In this document: positions 6,833 to 14,061 of the stretch, in pieces
How the letters are laid out: each line of letters opens with the position of its first letter
How positions within the stretch are numbered: position 1 is the stretch's first letter
Origin: Bacteriovorax stolpii
GTDB taxonomy: Bacteria; Bdellovibrionota; Bacteriovoracia; Bacteriovoracales; Bacteriovoracaceae
NCBI GenBank assembly: GCA_945890905.1
Contig: CAMDDI010000032.1
Span: 1-18,471 of the forward strand
Reading direction: 5' to 3'
Length of the DNA: 18,471 nt
The notes under the pieces: model-generated
The model's database searches: none
What the model was told of the DNA's origin: nothing
The model's input: the letters and a program-made list of their open reading frames with translations, nothing else
Translations under genes and position numbers: made by a program

Positions 6833-8161
6833 TTATTCGAATTTTTGTTCCAGGGCCTTGATGATCTTTTGATAACTTGGCTGGGTGAAACGGGCGTAGA
6901 GGATCGGAAGAATATCTTTTTTCGTGGATGGCTTGGCCGGATTAAGCAGGATTTTCACAAAGGTATCAGAAATGATGAAGACCTTAGAGAGGGGATGGAG
7001 CTCTTCGGAAGGATCCTCCTCAAAGCCAATGCCGTTGAGTTTACCATGGGACTGGATAAGGACTGTCTTGATATAGTCATCCACATCCGGATGCTGAGAA
7101 ACAAGGTCTACGGCGTCCTTGGCGTGGTTCATAACGGCCGTTCGTTCAGCATCGTTAAGATTGGATTCGGCCAGCTCTCTCATGCTTGAAATTTGCATCT
7201 GAAGATTTGATTTCAAAGTCACGTCTGAGAAAAATGAAACAAAACTTAAAATTTCTAAGTGATCGGCCTTATACCAACTCTGCTTAGAGAGGACGTAGTG
7301 ACTCATCAAGGCCAGCATATGACAGTGCTGATAAGCATAGGCGACTTTATTGGAGAATAGAAATTTTAAGAGCTCTGAAATTTGCGGCGAGTTCTTAATG
7401 GATTTCACCATGGAAGTAATAGAAGCATCGGCCAATTGCACCGTTGAATCTTCAAAGCCCATGGTTTGAATGGATTCACGCACAATCTCATGCCCGTTAG
7501 CAGTAGTGAGAATTCTCTCTTCTAGAGTTAAATCTTCCCGCTCCAGTCGCTCGATAAGATTGCTGGTCACAAAGGTGGTGAAATACTGGATGTAGTCTTT
7601 GGGAATATAAAATTCTTTCAGCCCTTGATCTTCATATTTTTGAATCACGTCTTTATCGAAAACATCTTTTGAGTTGATTCGTTTTACGAATTGATACTCG
7701 TTAGGACCTTTCTTGATACGAATGTAAACGTCACAGGGAGTTTTCTGAATATCGTAGAAGTAATGAACTCCCACGGGAAGGTAGTCGGGTTTAATTTTAT
7801 TGATAGCATCTTGAACAGTAACACCTAAGTGTTGAGCGGCCTGCTTAATGAGTGTCTCCCAGCTCACAGGTTCTTGCAGGCAGAGAACTTCCGAAGAAAT
7901 TTCCGGACAGTTACCTAAAACGATCATAGGAATACTTAAGGATTCATTTTTTAAAAAGTGATGAATTTTTAAAGCTGTGGTATCACCGGCCACTTGAGCT
8001 TTGGTGATGATCAGAGCAATCTGGGGAAGAATGCGAAGCAGGGCCACGCAGTCATCTGCACTCTGGCGCAAAATCACATCCGTGCCCACAAAGGTATTGA
8101 GGTTTAAAGAAAAGATCTTTTTTAGGTCTTCGTTTGTTTCAATTAGAATGGTCTGGCTCAT
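6833..8161 (-). CDS. degenerate receiver plus HD-GYP-like protein
   Basis: A 442-residue cytoplasmic protein. The N-terminal about 115 residues have the strand/helix rhythm of a receiver, but the phosphoacceptor position reads LIITK, with Thr in place of Asp. A middle region (about 125-195; DVYIRIKKG, then LKEFYIPKDYIQYF) resembles the module preceding HD-GYP domains. The C-terminal part (about 265-440) follows HD-GYP order: YQHCHMLALMSHYVL, then FFSDVTL where LLHDIGK is expected (HD replaced by SD), then QSHGKLNGIGF where the HHE-DGSGYP motif is expected, then IISDTF. HD-GYP enzymes hydrolyse cyclic-di-GMP; this one has lost key metal ligands and may be a c-di-GMP binder or scaffold. The ATG at 8161 is preferred to an upstream TTG; neither has a clear ribosome site. 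Last gene of a four-gene operon. Motifs were judged by eye. Confidence 0.8.
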   Translation of the reverse strand: MSQTILIETNEDLKKIFSLNLNTFVGTDVILRQSADDCVALLRILPQIALIITKAQVAGDTTALKIHHFLKNESLSIPMIVLGNCPEISSEVLCLQEPVSWETLIKQAAQHLGVTVQDAINKIKPDYLPVGVHYFYDIQKTPCDVYIRIKKGPNEYQFVKRINSKDVFDKDVIQKYEDQGLKEFYIPKDYIQYFTTFVTSNLIERLEREDLTLEERILTTANGHEIVRESIQTMGFEDSTVQLADASITSMVKSIKNSPQISELLKFLFSNKVAYAYQHCHMLALMSHYVLSKQSWYKADHLEILSFVSFFSDVTLKSNLQMQISSMRELAESNLNDAERTAVMNHAKDAVDLVSQHPDVDDYIKTVLIQSHGKLNGIGFEEDPSEELHPLSKVFIISDTFVKILLNPAKPSTKKDILPILYARFTQPSYQKIIKALEQKFE

Positions 8162-8202
8162 AGTCAAATTTTAGCATGACTCTGAGGATGGCAAAGGGAT
8201 TT

Positions 8203-9279
8203 TTAGAGGGAAATATTGGGTTCAGGGACTAAAATTGAGGCCCCGTTTTGGGATAGGAATTGCCCCGAGTAATCTTGAGATTCTGGATTGAAGGCCGAGA
8301 TCTTTCCATGCCCACCAGGTAGATCGATGACGTAATGGGGTATGGCCCAGCCGGGAAGATTTTGTCTTAAGGCCGCGTAAAGCTTTCTCCCCTCTGTGAG
8401 CGGTGCATAAAAATGCATTCCCCCTCGCACACGGTCCGGATGATGGAGGTAGTAAGGACGAATGCCTAAGTCTAAAAAAAGAGTCATGAGCTCAATCAAG
8501 GTTTCTAAATTGTTGTTGATCCCTTTAAGTAAAACGCTCTGAGATAGAAGCTGGATAGGCAAAGTTTTTAGTGCCCCGATAGCAGCTTTGGCTTCCTCAT
8601 CAAATTCGGAGACGTGATTGGAATGTATTCCTACACTCACAGTTCTAAAATTTTTAGCCGATTCACGAAGTACTTTAAGCAGTCCAGAATCAATTCTCTC
8701 CGGCAAAATCACCGGGTAGCGGGTATGAAAACGGATATCTTTGATGGTGGAAATTTTGGCAAAGGCAGTTAAGTAAAAATCTAATTTCTCGTTAGAGAGT
8801 GTGAAGGGATCTCCACCAGTGAAAATAATTTCTGAAATTTCTGGATGCTCTTTTAAATATTTGAGAGTGAGCTCAAACTCGGGAGCAAAGATTTCATCTT
8901 TCTGATTGAGCTCATTTTTCCTAAAGCAGTAGCGGCAGTGAACTGGACACACATTGGTACCTGTAAACAAGGCCCGAGATGGGTAGCGGTGAATCAGCTG
9001 AGGAGCTTTATGAAATTCTTTATCACCGATGGGATCTTCCAATCCTAGGGCTAAAAGATCAGCTCTCATCTCTAAATGGTGAGGAAGAAATTCTCGGGCC
9101 AAGACTCCTTCAGGACCTTGAGCTTTTATTTTAGAGGCCAAGCGTCTTGGTACAAATAAGGGGTAAGTCGCCGCTACCTTTTTAATGTCAGCAGAGAGAT
9201 CCCATCCTAAGAAGGCGTAAAGTTCATCAACGGATTTGTACGCGCGAGAAAACTCACTGGTCCAATTTGCTGGCTGCAT
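8203..9279 (-). CDS. KamA-family radical SAM lysine 2,3-aminomutase (EpmB-like?)
   Basis: A 358-residue radical SAM enzyme. The iron-sulfur cluster motif is C111-PVH-C115-RY-C118, after the HRYPSR segment typical of lysine 2,3-aminomutases. GGDP (155-158) is the SAM-contacting motif, and PGGHGK (321-326) supplies the PLP-binding lysine K326. Family members move the lysine alpha-amino group to the beta position, either on free lysine (KamA) or to make beta-lysine for elongation factor P (EpmB). The short length suits EpmB-type enzymes, but no EF-P or EpmA gene is in the window, so the substrate is open. The start codon overlaps the upstream membrane-protein gene by 26 bases, indicating translational coupling. 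Confidence 0.9.
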   Translation of the reverse strand: MQPANWTSEFSRAYKSVDELYAFLGWDLSADIKKVAATYPLFVPRRLASKIKAQGPEGVLAREFLPHHLEMRADLLALGLEDPIGDKEFHKAPQLIHRYPSRALFTGTNVCPVHCRYCFRKNELNQKDEIFAPEFELTLKYLKEHPEISEIIFTGGDPFTLSNEKLDFYLTAFAKISTIKDIRFHTRYPVILPERIDSGLLKVLRESAKNFRTVSVGIHSNHVSEFDEEAKAAIGALKTLPIQLLSQSVLLKGINNNLETLIELMTLFLDLGIRPYYLHHPDRVRGGMHFYAPLTEGRKLYAALRQNLPGWAIPHYVIDLPGGHGKISAFNPESQDYSGQFLSQNGASILVPEPNISL

Positions 9280-9514
9280 TCTTTTCTAATTCTTTTTCAT
9301 ACTGACGTTTATAAATGTAAGCACACGAGCGGATCAAAATAGCGCCGTAAGCAGAAATTCCTAAGAAGTGATAAAGCAAAGTTTTAAAAGGCAGCACTCC
9401 GCCTTCCATCAGAGTGTAAATAATCCAGCGAAGTAATACTAAATGGGCCACAAAAATAAAGAGCTGAAGAGAGCGCTGGCCCAAATTTTCTTTATTCACA
9501 AATTTTTTTATCAC
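9254..9514 (-). CDS. small two-helix membrane protein
   Basis: An 86-residue protein with no recognised family. It has a basic N-terminus, two hydrophobic segments (about residues 16-37 and 44-65; LQLFIFVAHLVLL and FLGISAYGAILI), and a charged, helical C-terminal tail (YKRQYEKELEKN). Both ends are probably cytoplasmic. The GTG at 9514 is chosen because AAGGGAG lies seven bases upstream and the start overlaps the exonuclease stop as GTGA, a classic coupling arrangement; an in-frame ATG at 9538 is a longer alternative without a ribosome site. It overlaps the aminomutase gene downstream. Its conserved place between two enzymes says it is co-expressed with them, not what it does. Confidence 0.75.
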   Translation of the reverse strand: MIKKFVNKENLGQRSLQLFIFVAHLVLLRWIIYTLMEGGVLPFKTLLYHFLGISAYGAILIRSCAYIYKRQYEKELEKNAASKLDQ

Positions 9515-10410
9515 CCGTGAGCTCCCTTCCAATAGCATGCTTCAAGCAGCGAGTAGGATTTTATTTTTTTGAGTAAGAACGATTTATTCATGCCCGTGAG
9601 CAAGCACTCAGCAAAAAGTACGGGCCCCTTTGGCAGAGGCATAAGTCCAATAGGTCGCACCGGACGGCGGGAGCCGATAGCACTTCCTCCCCGATAATCG
9701 AGGACCACTAAATCTTTATTTTGAACCATATCTTTTAAACCATTCAAGCGGGTTGAATAATTAAAGCAATCATTTCGATCAAAGCTTGAGAGTCTAAAAA
9801 CAAAACTCTTCTCCATGGCCTTCTTGTGATCAGCTTCGGCTTTCGAGCAGGCCGCCGTAATTTTTAAGCACGCATAAGTGTCTTCAATGGCCACATGATG
9901 TTGCAGTGGAACTCCAAAGTGCTCACTCAAAGTAGAGAGCTTAAAATTCTTCGGAGAAAGCTCGGTCCCCTTATAGAGGGCCCGGGCATAACGGCAGCTA
10001 TCAAAAACATCTAGTGGAGGAAATTCAATTTGAAAATCATGGCTGGATTTTATTAAGTAGCCTAGATCAAAAGTTGAGTTATGAGCGATCATTGCGTGCC
10101 TTCCCACAAATTCCCAAAAATCTTTCAAAGGTTTTTTAATGGTGGGAGCAAGAAGCAGGTCACTATTGTTGAGACCATGGAACTGAATGGTAAACTCTGG
10201 AATATCGATCAAAGGATTTATTAGCTGATGGTAGCTAGAAACTGCACCTGAAGCTTCAATTTTGACCGCAGCAATTTCAATAATTTTATCCACTAAAGGG
10301 GAGAGGCCCGTGGTTTCCAAATCAACGGCCACTAGACCCTTGGGAAAAAGGGTCAGGAGCGAGCTCACTTCATCGGGGGTGAGGTGCAAGGCTGTTTGGC
10401 TTCTTGACAT
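9511..10410 (-). CDS. DEDDh 3'-5' exonuclease (DnaQ-like) with a WYL-like C-terminal region
   Basis: A 299-residue protein. Residues about 25-190 form a DnaQ/epsilon-type exonuclease with Exo I VAVDLETTG (D30, E32), Exo II IAHNSTFDLGYL (D115) and Exo III HHVAIEDTYAC (H172, D177), so all DEDDh catalytic residues are present and it should remove nucleotides from 3' ends of DNA or RNA. Residues about 230-295 resemble a WYL domain: LVVLDYRGG, RRPVRPIGL, a hydrophobic strand VLFAECLL, then KSFLLKKIKSY, matching the beta-strand, R-x-P-x-x-L and F-x-L-x-x-I pattern of WYL ligand-binding modules, though the WYL tripeptide itself is not conserved. First gene of the operon; its stop overlaps the next start. 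No strong ribosome site precedes the ATG. Substrate is unknown. Confidence 0.85.
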   Translation of the reverse strand: MSRSQTALHLTPDEVSSLLTLFPKGLVAVDLETTGLSPLVDKIIEIAAVKIEASGAVSSYHQLINPLIDIPEFTIQFHGLNNSDLLLAPTIKKPLKDFWEFVGRHAMIAHNSTFDLGYLIKSSHDFQIEFPPLDVFDSCRYARALYKGTELSPKNFKLSTLSEHFGVPLQHHVAIEDTYACLKITAACSKAEADHKKAMEKSFVFRLSSFDRNDCFNYSTRLNGLKDMVQNKDLVVLDYRGGSAIGSRRPVRPIGLMPLPKGPVLFAECLLTGMNKSFLLKKIKSYSLLEACYWKGAHG

Positions 10411-10467
10411 AGAGTGTCTTATAGCTTTTTTGAGAGTCTTTTACCAGGGAAAAGCAAGTTGGTTTCA

Positions 10468-10497
10468 TTGACAAGTGCGGGGCGCAAAGCTCAATAT
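10468..10497 (+). promoter_or_regulatory. candidate sigma-70 promoter for the E3-E2 operon
   Basis: TTGACA (10468-10473) and CAATAT (10492-10497), spaced 18 bases, lie in the divergent gap about 45 bases before the lpdA start. The -35 is perfect and the -10 is weak. Confidence 0.5.
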
Positions 10498-10540
10498 TTC
10501 AAGACATTTAAAGTTCTTTAAGACAAAAGGAATTCTCCTC

Positions 10541-11932
10541 ATGGCCAAAACATTTGATGTTGTTGTTTTAGGTGCTGGTCCCGGTGGCTACGTGGCCGCT
10601 ATTCGTGCCTCTCAATTAGGAAAGAAAGTTGCGATCATTGAAGCCGATAAACTTGGTGGCGTGTGCTTAAACCGCGGATGCATTCCTACAAAGGCCCTTT
10701 TAAAATCTGCTCACTCAATTCATGAAGTCGCTGACCTTAAAAGTTTAGGCATCAACGTTGATCTTAAAAGTTTAGATGCAACTGTGGCAGTGAAGCGCGC
10801 GAGTGATATTGCTGAAAATATGTCCAAGGGCATCGCGTTTTTGATGAAGAAAAATAAAATCGAAGTCATTAGCGGAAAAGGTGTATTCAAAGCTGCTAAA
10901 ACTTTGGAAGTTACTTTGACTGATGGAAAAAAAGAAGAAGTAACGGCCACCAATATTATTATTGCTACTGGCGCTCACTACAAAACTTTCCCAGGGCTTG
11001 AGCACGACAACAAACGTCTCATCGGTGCGTGGGAAGCTTTAAAAATTGATAAACTTCCAAAAACTATGGGAATCATCGGTGCCGGTGCCATCGGAATGGA
11101 GTTCGCTTATTTCTGGAATGCTTTCGGAGTGGACGTTCATATTTTTGAAATGCAGCCCAACCTTCTTCCTATTGAAGACACTGAAGTTTCAAAAGAAGTA
11201 GAGAAGCATTACAAAAAATACGGCATCAAGATGAATCTTGGGATCGAAGGTGTGACGGCTAAAAATAACGGTAAAGATGTAACTTTCACCGTGAAAGAAG
11301 CAGGCAAGACTGTTGAGTATAATTTTGAAATGGGTCTTATCGCAGTCGGGATGACCGGAAATATTGAAGGCTTTGGTCTGGATAAAGCGGGAGTTCAAAC
11401 GGAGAAAGGCTTTATCAAAGTCACTGATATGTACGAGACCACACAGAAAGGTGTCTACGCCATTGGAGACGTTGCTGGCCCTCCACTTCTGGCCCACGCG
11501 GCTTCTCACGAAGGAGTGACTGCCGCTGAACATCTAGCAGGTCTTCACCCTCACGCCATTGATAAAATGAATATCGCTGGATGCACTTACTGTCAGCCTC
11601 AGGTGGCTTCAGTGGGATTCACAGAGCGTGCACTGAAAGAAAAAGGTATCGAGTACAAAGTTGGTAAAGCTCCTTTTATGGCCAACGGAAAAGCCATTGC
11701 ATCCAATGAAAAAGATGGCTTCATAAAAGTTCTTACCGGCAAATATGGTGAGTTGCTTGGGGCTCACATCGTAGGAACTCAAGCTACTGAACTGATTCAC
11801 GAATACGTTCTCTTCCGCACCATGGAAGGGATCGATGAAGAAATTTTCGCTACTATTCATCCGCATCCAACTCTTGGAGAATTCCTGGGAGAAGCGGTTC
11901 TGGCGGCGAAAGGTCGCGCACTAAACTTATAA
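10541..11932 (+). CDS. lpdA: dihydrolipoyl dehydrogenase (E3)
   Basis: A 463-residue flavoprotein, the usual length. E3 reoxidises the dihydrolipoyl group of 2-oxoacid dehydrogenase complexes and passes electrons through FAD to NAD+. The FAD-binding GAGPGG is at 11-16, the redox-active disulfide is C42/C47 in GGVCLNRGCIPTK, the NAD-binding GIIGAGAIGMEFAYFW sits near mid-protein, and the C-terminal catalytic HPHPTLGE gives H442 and E447. The ATG at 10541 is chosen over an upstream ATG at 10475 because AAAAGGA lies nine bases before it and MAKTFDVVVLGAGPGG starts the fold at the usual distance. The E2 gene follows after 22 bases in the same operon, so this E3 probably serves that complex, and perhaps others in the cell. 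Confidence 0.97.
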   Translation: MAKTFDVVVLGAGPGGYVAAIRASQLGKKVAIIEADKLGGVCLNRGCIPTKALLKSAHSIHEVADLKSLGINVDLKSLDATVAVKRASDIAENMSKGIAFLMKKNKIEVISGKGVFKAAKTLEVTLTDGKKEEVTATNIIIATGAHYKTFPGLEHDNKRLIGAWEALKIDKLPKTMGIIGAGAIGMEFAYFWNAFGVDVHIFEMQPNLLPIEDTEVSKEVEKHYKKYGIKMNLGIEGVTAKNNGKDVTFTVKEAGKTVEYNFEMGLIAVGMTGNIEGFGLDKAGVQTEKGFIKVTDMYETTQKGVYAIGDVAGPPLLAHAASHEGVTAAEHLAGLHPHAIDKMNIAGCTYCQPQVASVGFTERALKEKGIEYKVGKAPFMANGKAIASNEKDGFIKVLTGKYGELLGAHIVGTQATELIHEYVLFRTMEGIDEEIFATIHPHPTLGEFLGEAVLAAKGRALNL

Positions 11933-11954
11933 GATTTTTTTAAGGGAGATTGAT

Positions 11955-13247
11955 ATGGCCAAGATTGAAGTTGTCATGCCTCAGATGGGAGAGTCCATCA
12001 CGACAGGGACCATCACAAAGTGGCACAAAGCTGCTGGGGAAGTGATTGAACTGGATGCGATTCTGCTCGAGATCTCAACTGATAAAGTAGAGTCAGAAAT
12101 TCCAAGTCCCATTCAAGGAAAGATTGTTGAACTTCTTTACCCTGAAGGTGCGACTGTAGATGTGGGAAAACCTATTGCTATTATCGAAGATGATATGAAT
12201 GCTGCTGTTGAAGCTAAGGCCGCTCCGGCAGCTAAAGCTGCTCCGGCCACTGCGGCTCCCGCGGCGCCAGCTGCTGCTACTTCAACTCCTGCTGTTCAAG
12301 CTGTTCCAGTTGTGGAAGAAGATGAATCTGGATTCCGCTTCTACACTCCACTTGTTAAGGCCATGGCCAAAGAAGCTGGTGTGGCACTCTCTGAACTTAA
12401 AAATATTAAAGGCTCTGGTGCTGCTGGACGTGTGAATAAAGCAGACCTTGAAACTTATATCGCTTCTCGCGGTAAAGGTGGAGCTCCTACGAAAGCTGCT
12501 CCTGCCGGAACTTCAGCACCAACTGGTGTGGCCCAAACTCGAGGATCTGATCGCGTGGAAATCGTGGTCATGGATAATATGAGAAAGGCCATCGCCAAAA
12601 ACATGGTGATCTCAAAACAAACTTCTCCGCACGTAAACTCAATCGATGAAATCGATATGACAAACCTCGTGAAGTCTCGTGAGAAAATTAAAAACGAATA
12701 TAAAAAGCGTGAAGGAATTAATCTTACTTACTCACACTTTGTTCTCTACGCTATTGTTCAAGCTTTGAAAGAGCATCCACTGGTGAATGCTTCTATTGAA
12801 GGTGATAACATCGTCATCAAAAAAGATATTCATTTAGGTTGTGCTGTAGCAACTCCGAATGGTTTAGTTGTTCCTGTGATCAAAAATGCAGGGGATTTAA
12901 ACCTCACTGGAATTGCTCGTCAGCTTGATATCTTGGCCAACAAAGCGAAGACTAAAAAACTCACCATGGATGATTTAACTGGTGGAACTTATACTTTCAC
13001 TAACAATGGATCATTCGGTACTTTGATCGCCACTCCAGTTATTCTTCAACCTCAGGTTGGGATTTTCTGTACCGGTGTGATTAAGAAACGCGTGATGGTG
13101 ACTGAAGACGATGCTATTGCTATCAGAAGCATGATGTACGGAACTCACACTTACGATCACCGCTTGATTGATGGAGAGTTGGGAAGTAAATTCCTGGCCT
13201 CGGTGAAGCATCACCTTGAGACTATGAATCCTGAAAATCTGATCTAA
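11955..13247 (+). CDS. 2-oxoacid dehydrogenase E2, lipoamide acyltransferase
   Basis: A 430-residue E2 core protein. The lipoyl domain (1-77) has lipoylation site K44 in EISTDKVESE; a flexible Ala/Pro linker covers about 85-118; the E1/E3-binding domain (about 131-170) reads YTPLVKAMAKEAGVALSEL; a second linker follows; and the acyltransferase domain (about 205-430) ends with YDHRLIDGE, giving catalytic H402 and D406. E2 transfers the acyl group from its swinging lipoyl arm to CoA. The substrate (pyruvate, 2-oxoglutarate or branched-chain 2-oxoacid) is not fixed by sequence reading; TFTNNGSFGTLIATPVI looks more like the general or branched-chain class than classical SucB. AAGGGAG lies seven bases before the start. 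E1 is not adjacent, and E3 precedes E2, unlike the common E1-E2-E3 order. A strong terminator follows. Confidence 0.94.
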   Translation: MAKIEVVMPQMGESITTGTITKWHKAAGEVIELDAILLEISTDKVESEIPSPIQGKIVELLYPEGATVDVGKPIAIIEDDMNAAVEAKAAPAAKAAPATAAPAAPAAATSTPAVQAVPVVEEDESGFRFYTPLVKAMAKEAGVALSELKNIKGSGAAGRVNKADLETYIASRGKGGAPTKAAPAGTSAPTGVAQTRGSDRVEIVVMDNMRKAIAKNMVISKQTSPHVNSIDEIDMTNLVKSREKIKNEYKKREGINLTYSHFVLYAIVQALKEHPLVNASIEGDNIVIKKDIHLGCAVATPNGLVVPVIKNAGDLNLTGIARQLDILANKAKTKKLTMDDLTGGTYTFTNNGSFGTLIATPVILQPQVGIFCTGVIKKRVMVTEDDAIAIRSMMYGTHTYDHRLIDGELGSKFLASVKHHLETMNPENLI

Positions 13248-13253
13248 TCCCTA

Positions 13254-13280
13254 AGCCCCCAGAAATGGGGGCTTTTTTTT
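13254..13280 (+). terminator. rho-independent terminator of the E3-E2 operon
   Basis: AGCCCCC (13254-13260) pairs with GGGGGCT (13267-13273) across a 6-base loop, followed by an eight-T run, seven bases after the E2 stop codon. Strong by all criteria. Confidence 0.93.
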
Positions 13281-13370
13281 GGTCGCAAAATTGTTTTCTC
13301 TATCTTTCACAAGACATTCTTAAGCCACATAGATCTGCCGAGTTGATAAAATAATTCAACGGAGGATTTT

Positions 13371-13487
13371 ATGAACCAACAACACTTCAAACACCCAAGA
13401 CTCATCTTCGCGGGTGTCGTGCCATTTATCATTATGATTATGATTGTGATGCTTGTGACCTATGAAATTCAGAACGGGCCAATGTAG
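13371..13487 (+). CDS. 38-residue single-span membrane peptide, copy 1
   Basis: A 38-codon gene with a strong ribosome site (GGAGG seven bases before ATG). The peptide has a polar, basic N-terminus (MNQQHFKHPR), one hydrophobic span of about 20 residues rich in Ile, Met and Val, and a short tail TYEIQNGPM, so it should sit in the inner membrane with the N-terminus inside. A second copy at 17944-18054 keeps the HFKHPR start and the MLVTYEIQ-x-GPM end while many codons differ at third positions, which shows the peptide is translated and selected. Both copies precede a Rha-type gene. No family is recognised with confidence; the span slightly recalls half of a DUF2798 protein. A type I toxin-like peptide is another possibility. 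Confidence 0.8.
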   Translation: MNQQHFKHPRLIFAGVVPFIIMIMIVMLVTYEIQNGPM

Positions 13488-13500
13488 TTTCTCAGCTTTA

Positions 13501-13603
13501 AGAGGTATTCTCTAAAGACTATTTTCTCTCGTTCTTAATACGGGAGAAAAATATGACTGATGACTTTAGAATTGAAGTTCCATTTGAAACGAAACCACCT
13601 CGC
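13501..13603 (+). repeat. long direct repeat, copy 1: leader and start of the Rha gene
   Basis: This 103-base block recurs at 18111-18213 with only three differences. It covers 52 bases of leader and the first 17 codons of the Rha-type gene. Within the leader, TTTTCTC (13522-13528) can pair with GAGAAAA (13544-13550), placing the ribosome site GGGAG in a hairpin. Confidence 0.9.
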
Positions 13604-14023
13604 TTGAAAGATCTTGTTAACAATCACGTGATGGGTGATGACTGGGTACGGGATACACCATTTGGTCCAGTGACGGACTCCCTAAGGATTGCTGACAAAT
13701 TTCAGATGGAGCATAAGCACGTTTTGCGGGCTATCAAGAAATGCATAGATGAACTTTCTGTTGAGCCCAAATTTGGGCTGAACAAAAACATCATAGAAAA
13801 CGTATGCTTAGGTGGGGCTAAAGGTAAAGAACGGCAAAATCTTAAATACGATATAACTGAGTTTGGCCTGGCCCTTTTGCTTCTATATATCAACACCCCG
13901 AAGGCCCGATTAATTTCTGCAGAAATCCTCTACCGCTTTTTTATTCTCAAAAACTATTTGTCTGATATGAGTGAAAATCAAATCGGAGCGATTGAAGGAC
14001 ATTATCGAAAGAAGATGGGGTGA
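13553..14023 (+). CDS. Rha-type phage regulatory protein
   Basis: A 156-residue protein of the Rha family, regulators first seen in temperate phages (Rha of P22-like phages interferes with phage growth). The core is visible: VTDSLRIADKFQMEHKHVLRAIKKC (about 40-64), the usual helix-turn-helix-like opening, then KFGLNKNI (73-80), and LKYDITEFGLALLLLYINT (98-115), followed by a helix ending YRFFILKNYL. About 40 residues of unrelated N-terminal extension precede the core. GGGAG lies six bases before the ATG. It follows the membrane-peptide gene by 65 bases on the same strand. A broken second copy lies at 18163-18471. No other phage genes are present, so it is probably a domesticated or dispersed regulator rather than part of an intact prophage. 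Confidence 0.8.
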   Translation: MTDDFRIEVPFETKPPRLKDLVNNHVMGDDWVRDTPFGPVTDSLRIADKFQMEHKHVLRAIKKCIDELSVEPKFGLNKNIIENVCLGGAKGKERQNLKYDITEFGLALLLLYINTPKARLISAEILYRFFILKNYLSDMSENQIGAIEGHYRKKMG

Positions 14024-14061
14024 ACCGATTTATGACCAGCACTTTGGTTGAGACTAGAGGT

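Noticed and set aside
6779..7189. Plus-strand 136-codon frame opposite the HD-GYP-like gene
   Set aside because: It is antisense to the recognisable HD-GYP-like region, starts in the tRNA promoter, and has no family match or ribosome site.
11189..11533. Minus-strand 114-codon frame inside lpdA
   Set aside because: It overlaps the conserved NAD-binding and interface regions of dihydrolipoyl dehydrogenase and reads as random Phe/Ser/His-rich sequence.
12199..12435. Leu-rich plus-strand frame inside the E2 gene
   Set aside because: It is an out-of-frame reading of the Ala/Pro linker; low-complexity GC-rich codons create it.
13553..14023. Intact prophage around the Rha-type gene
   Set aside because: No integrase, capsid, tail, terminase or lysis gene occurs in the window; a Rha gene alone does not make a prophage.
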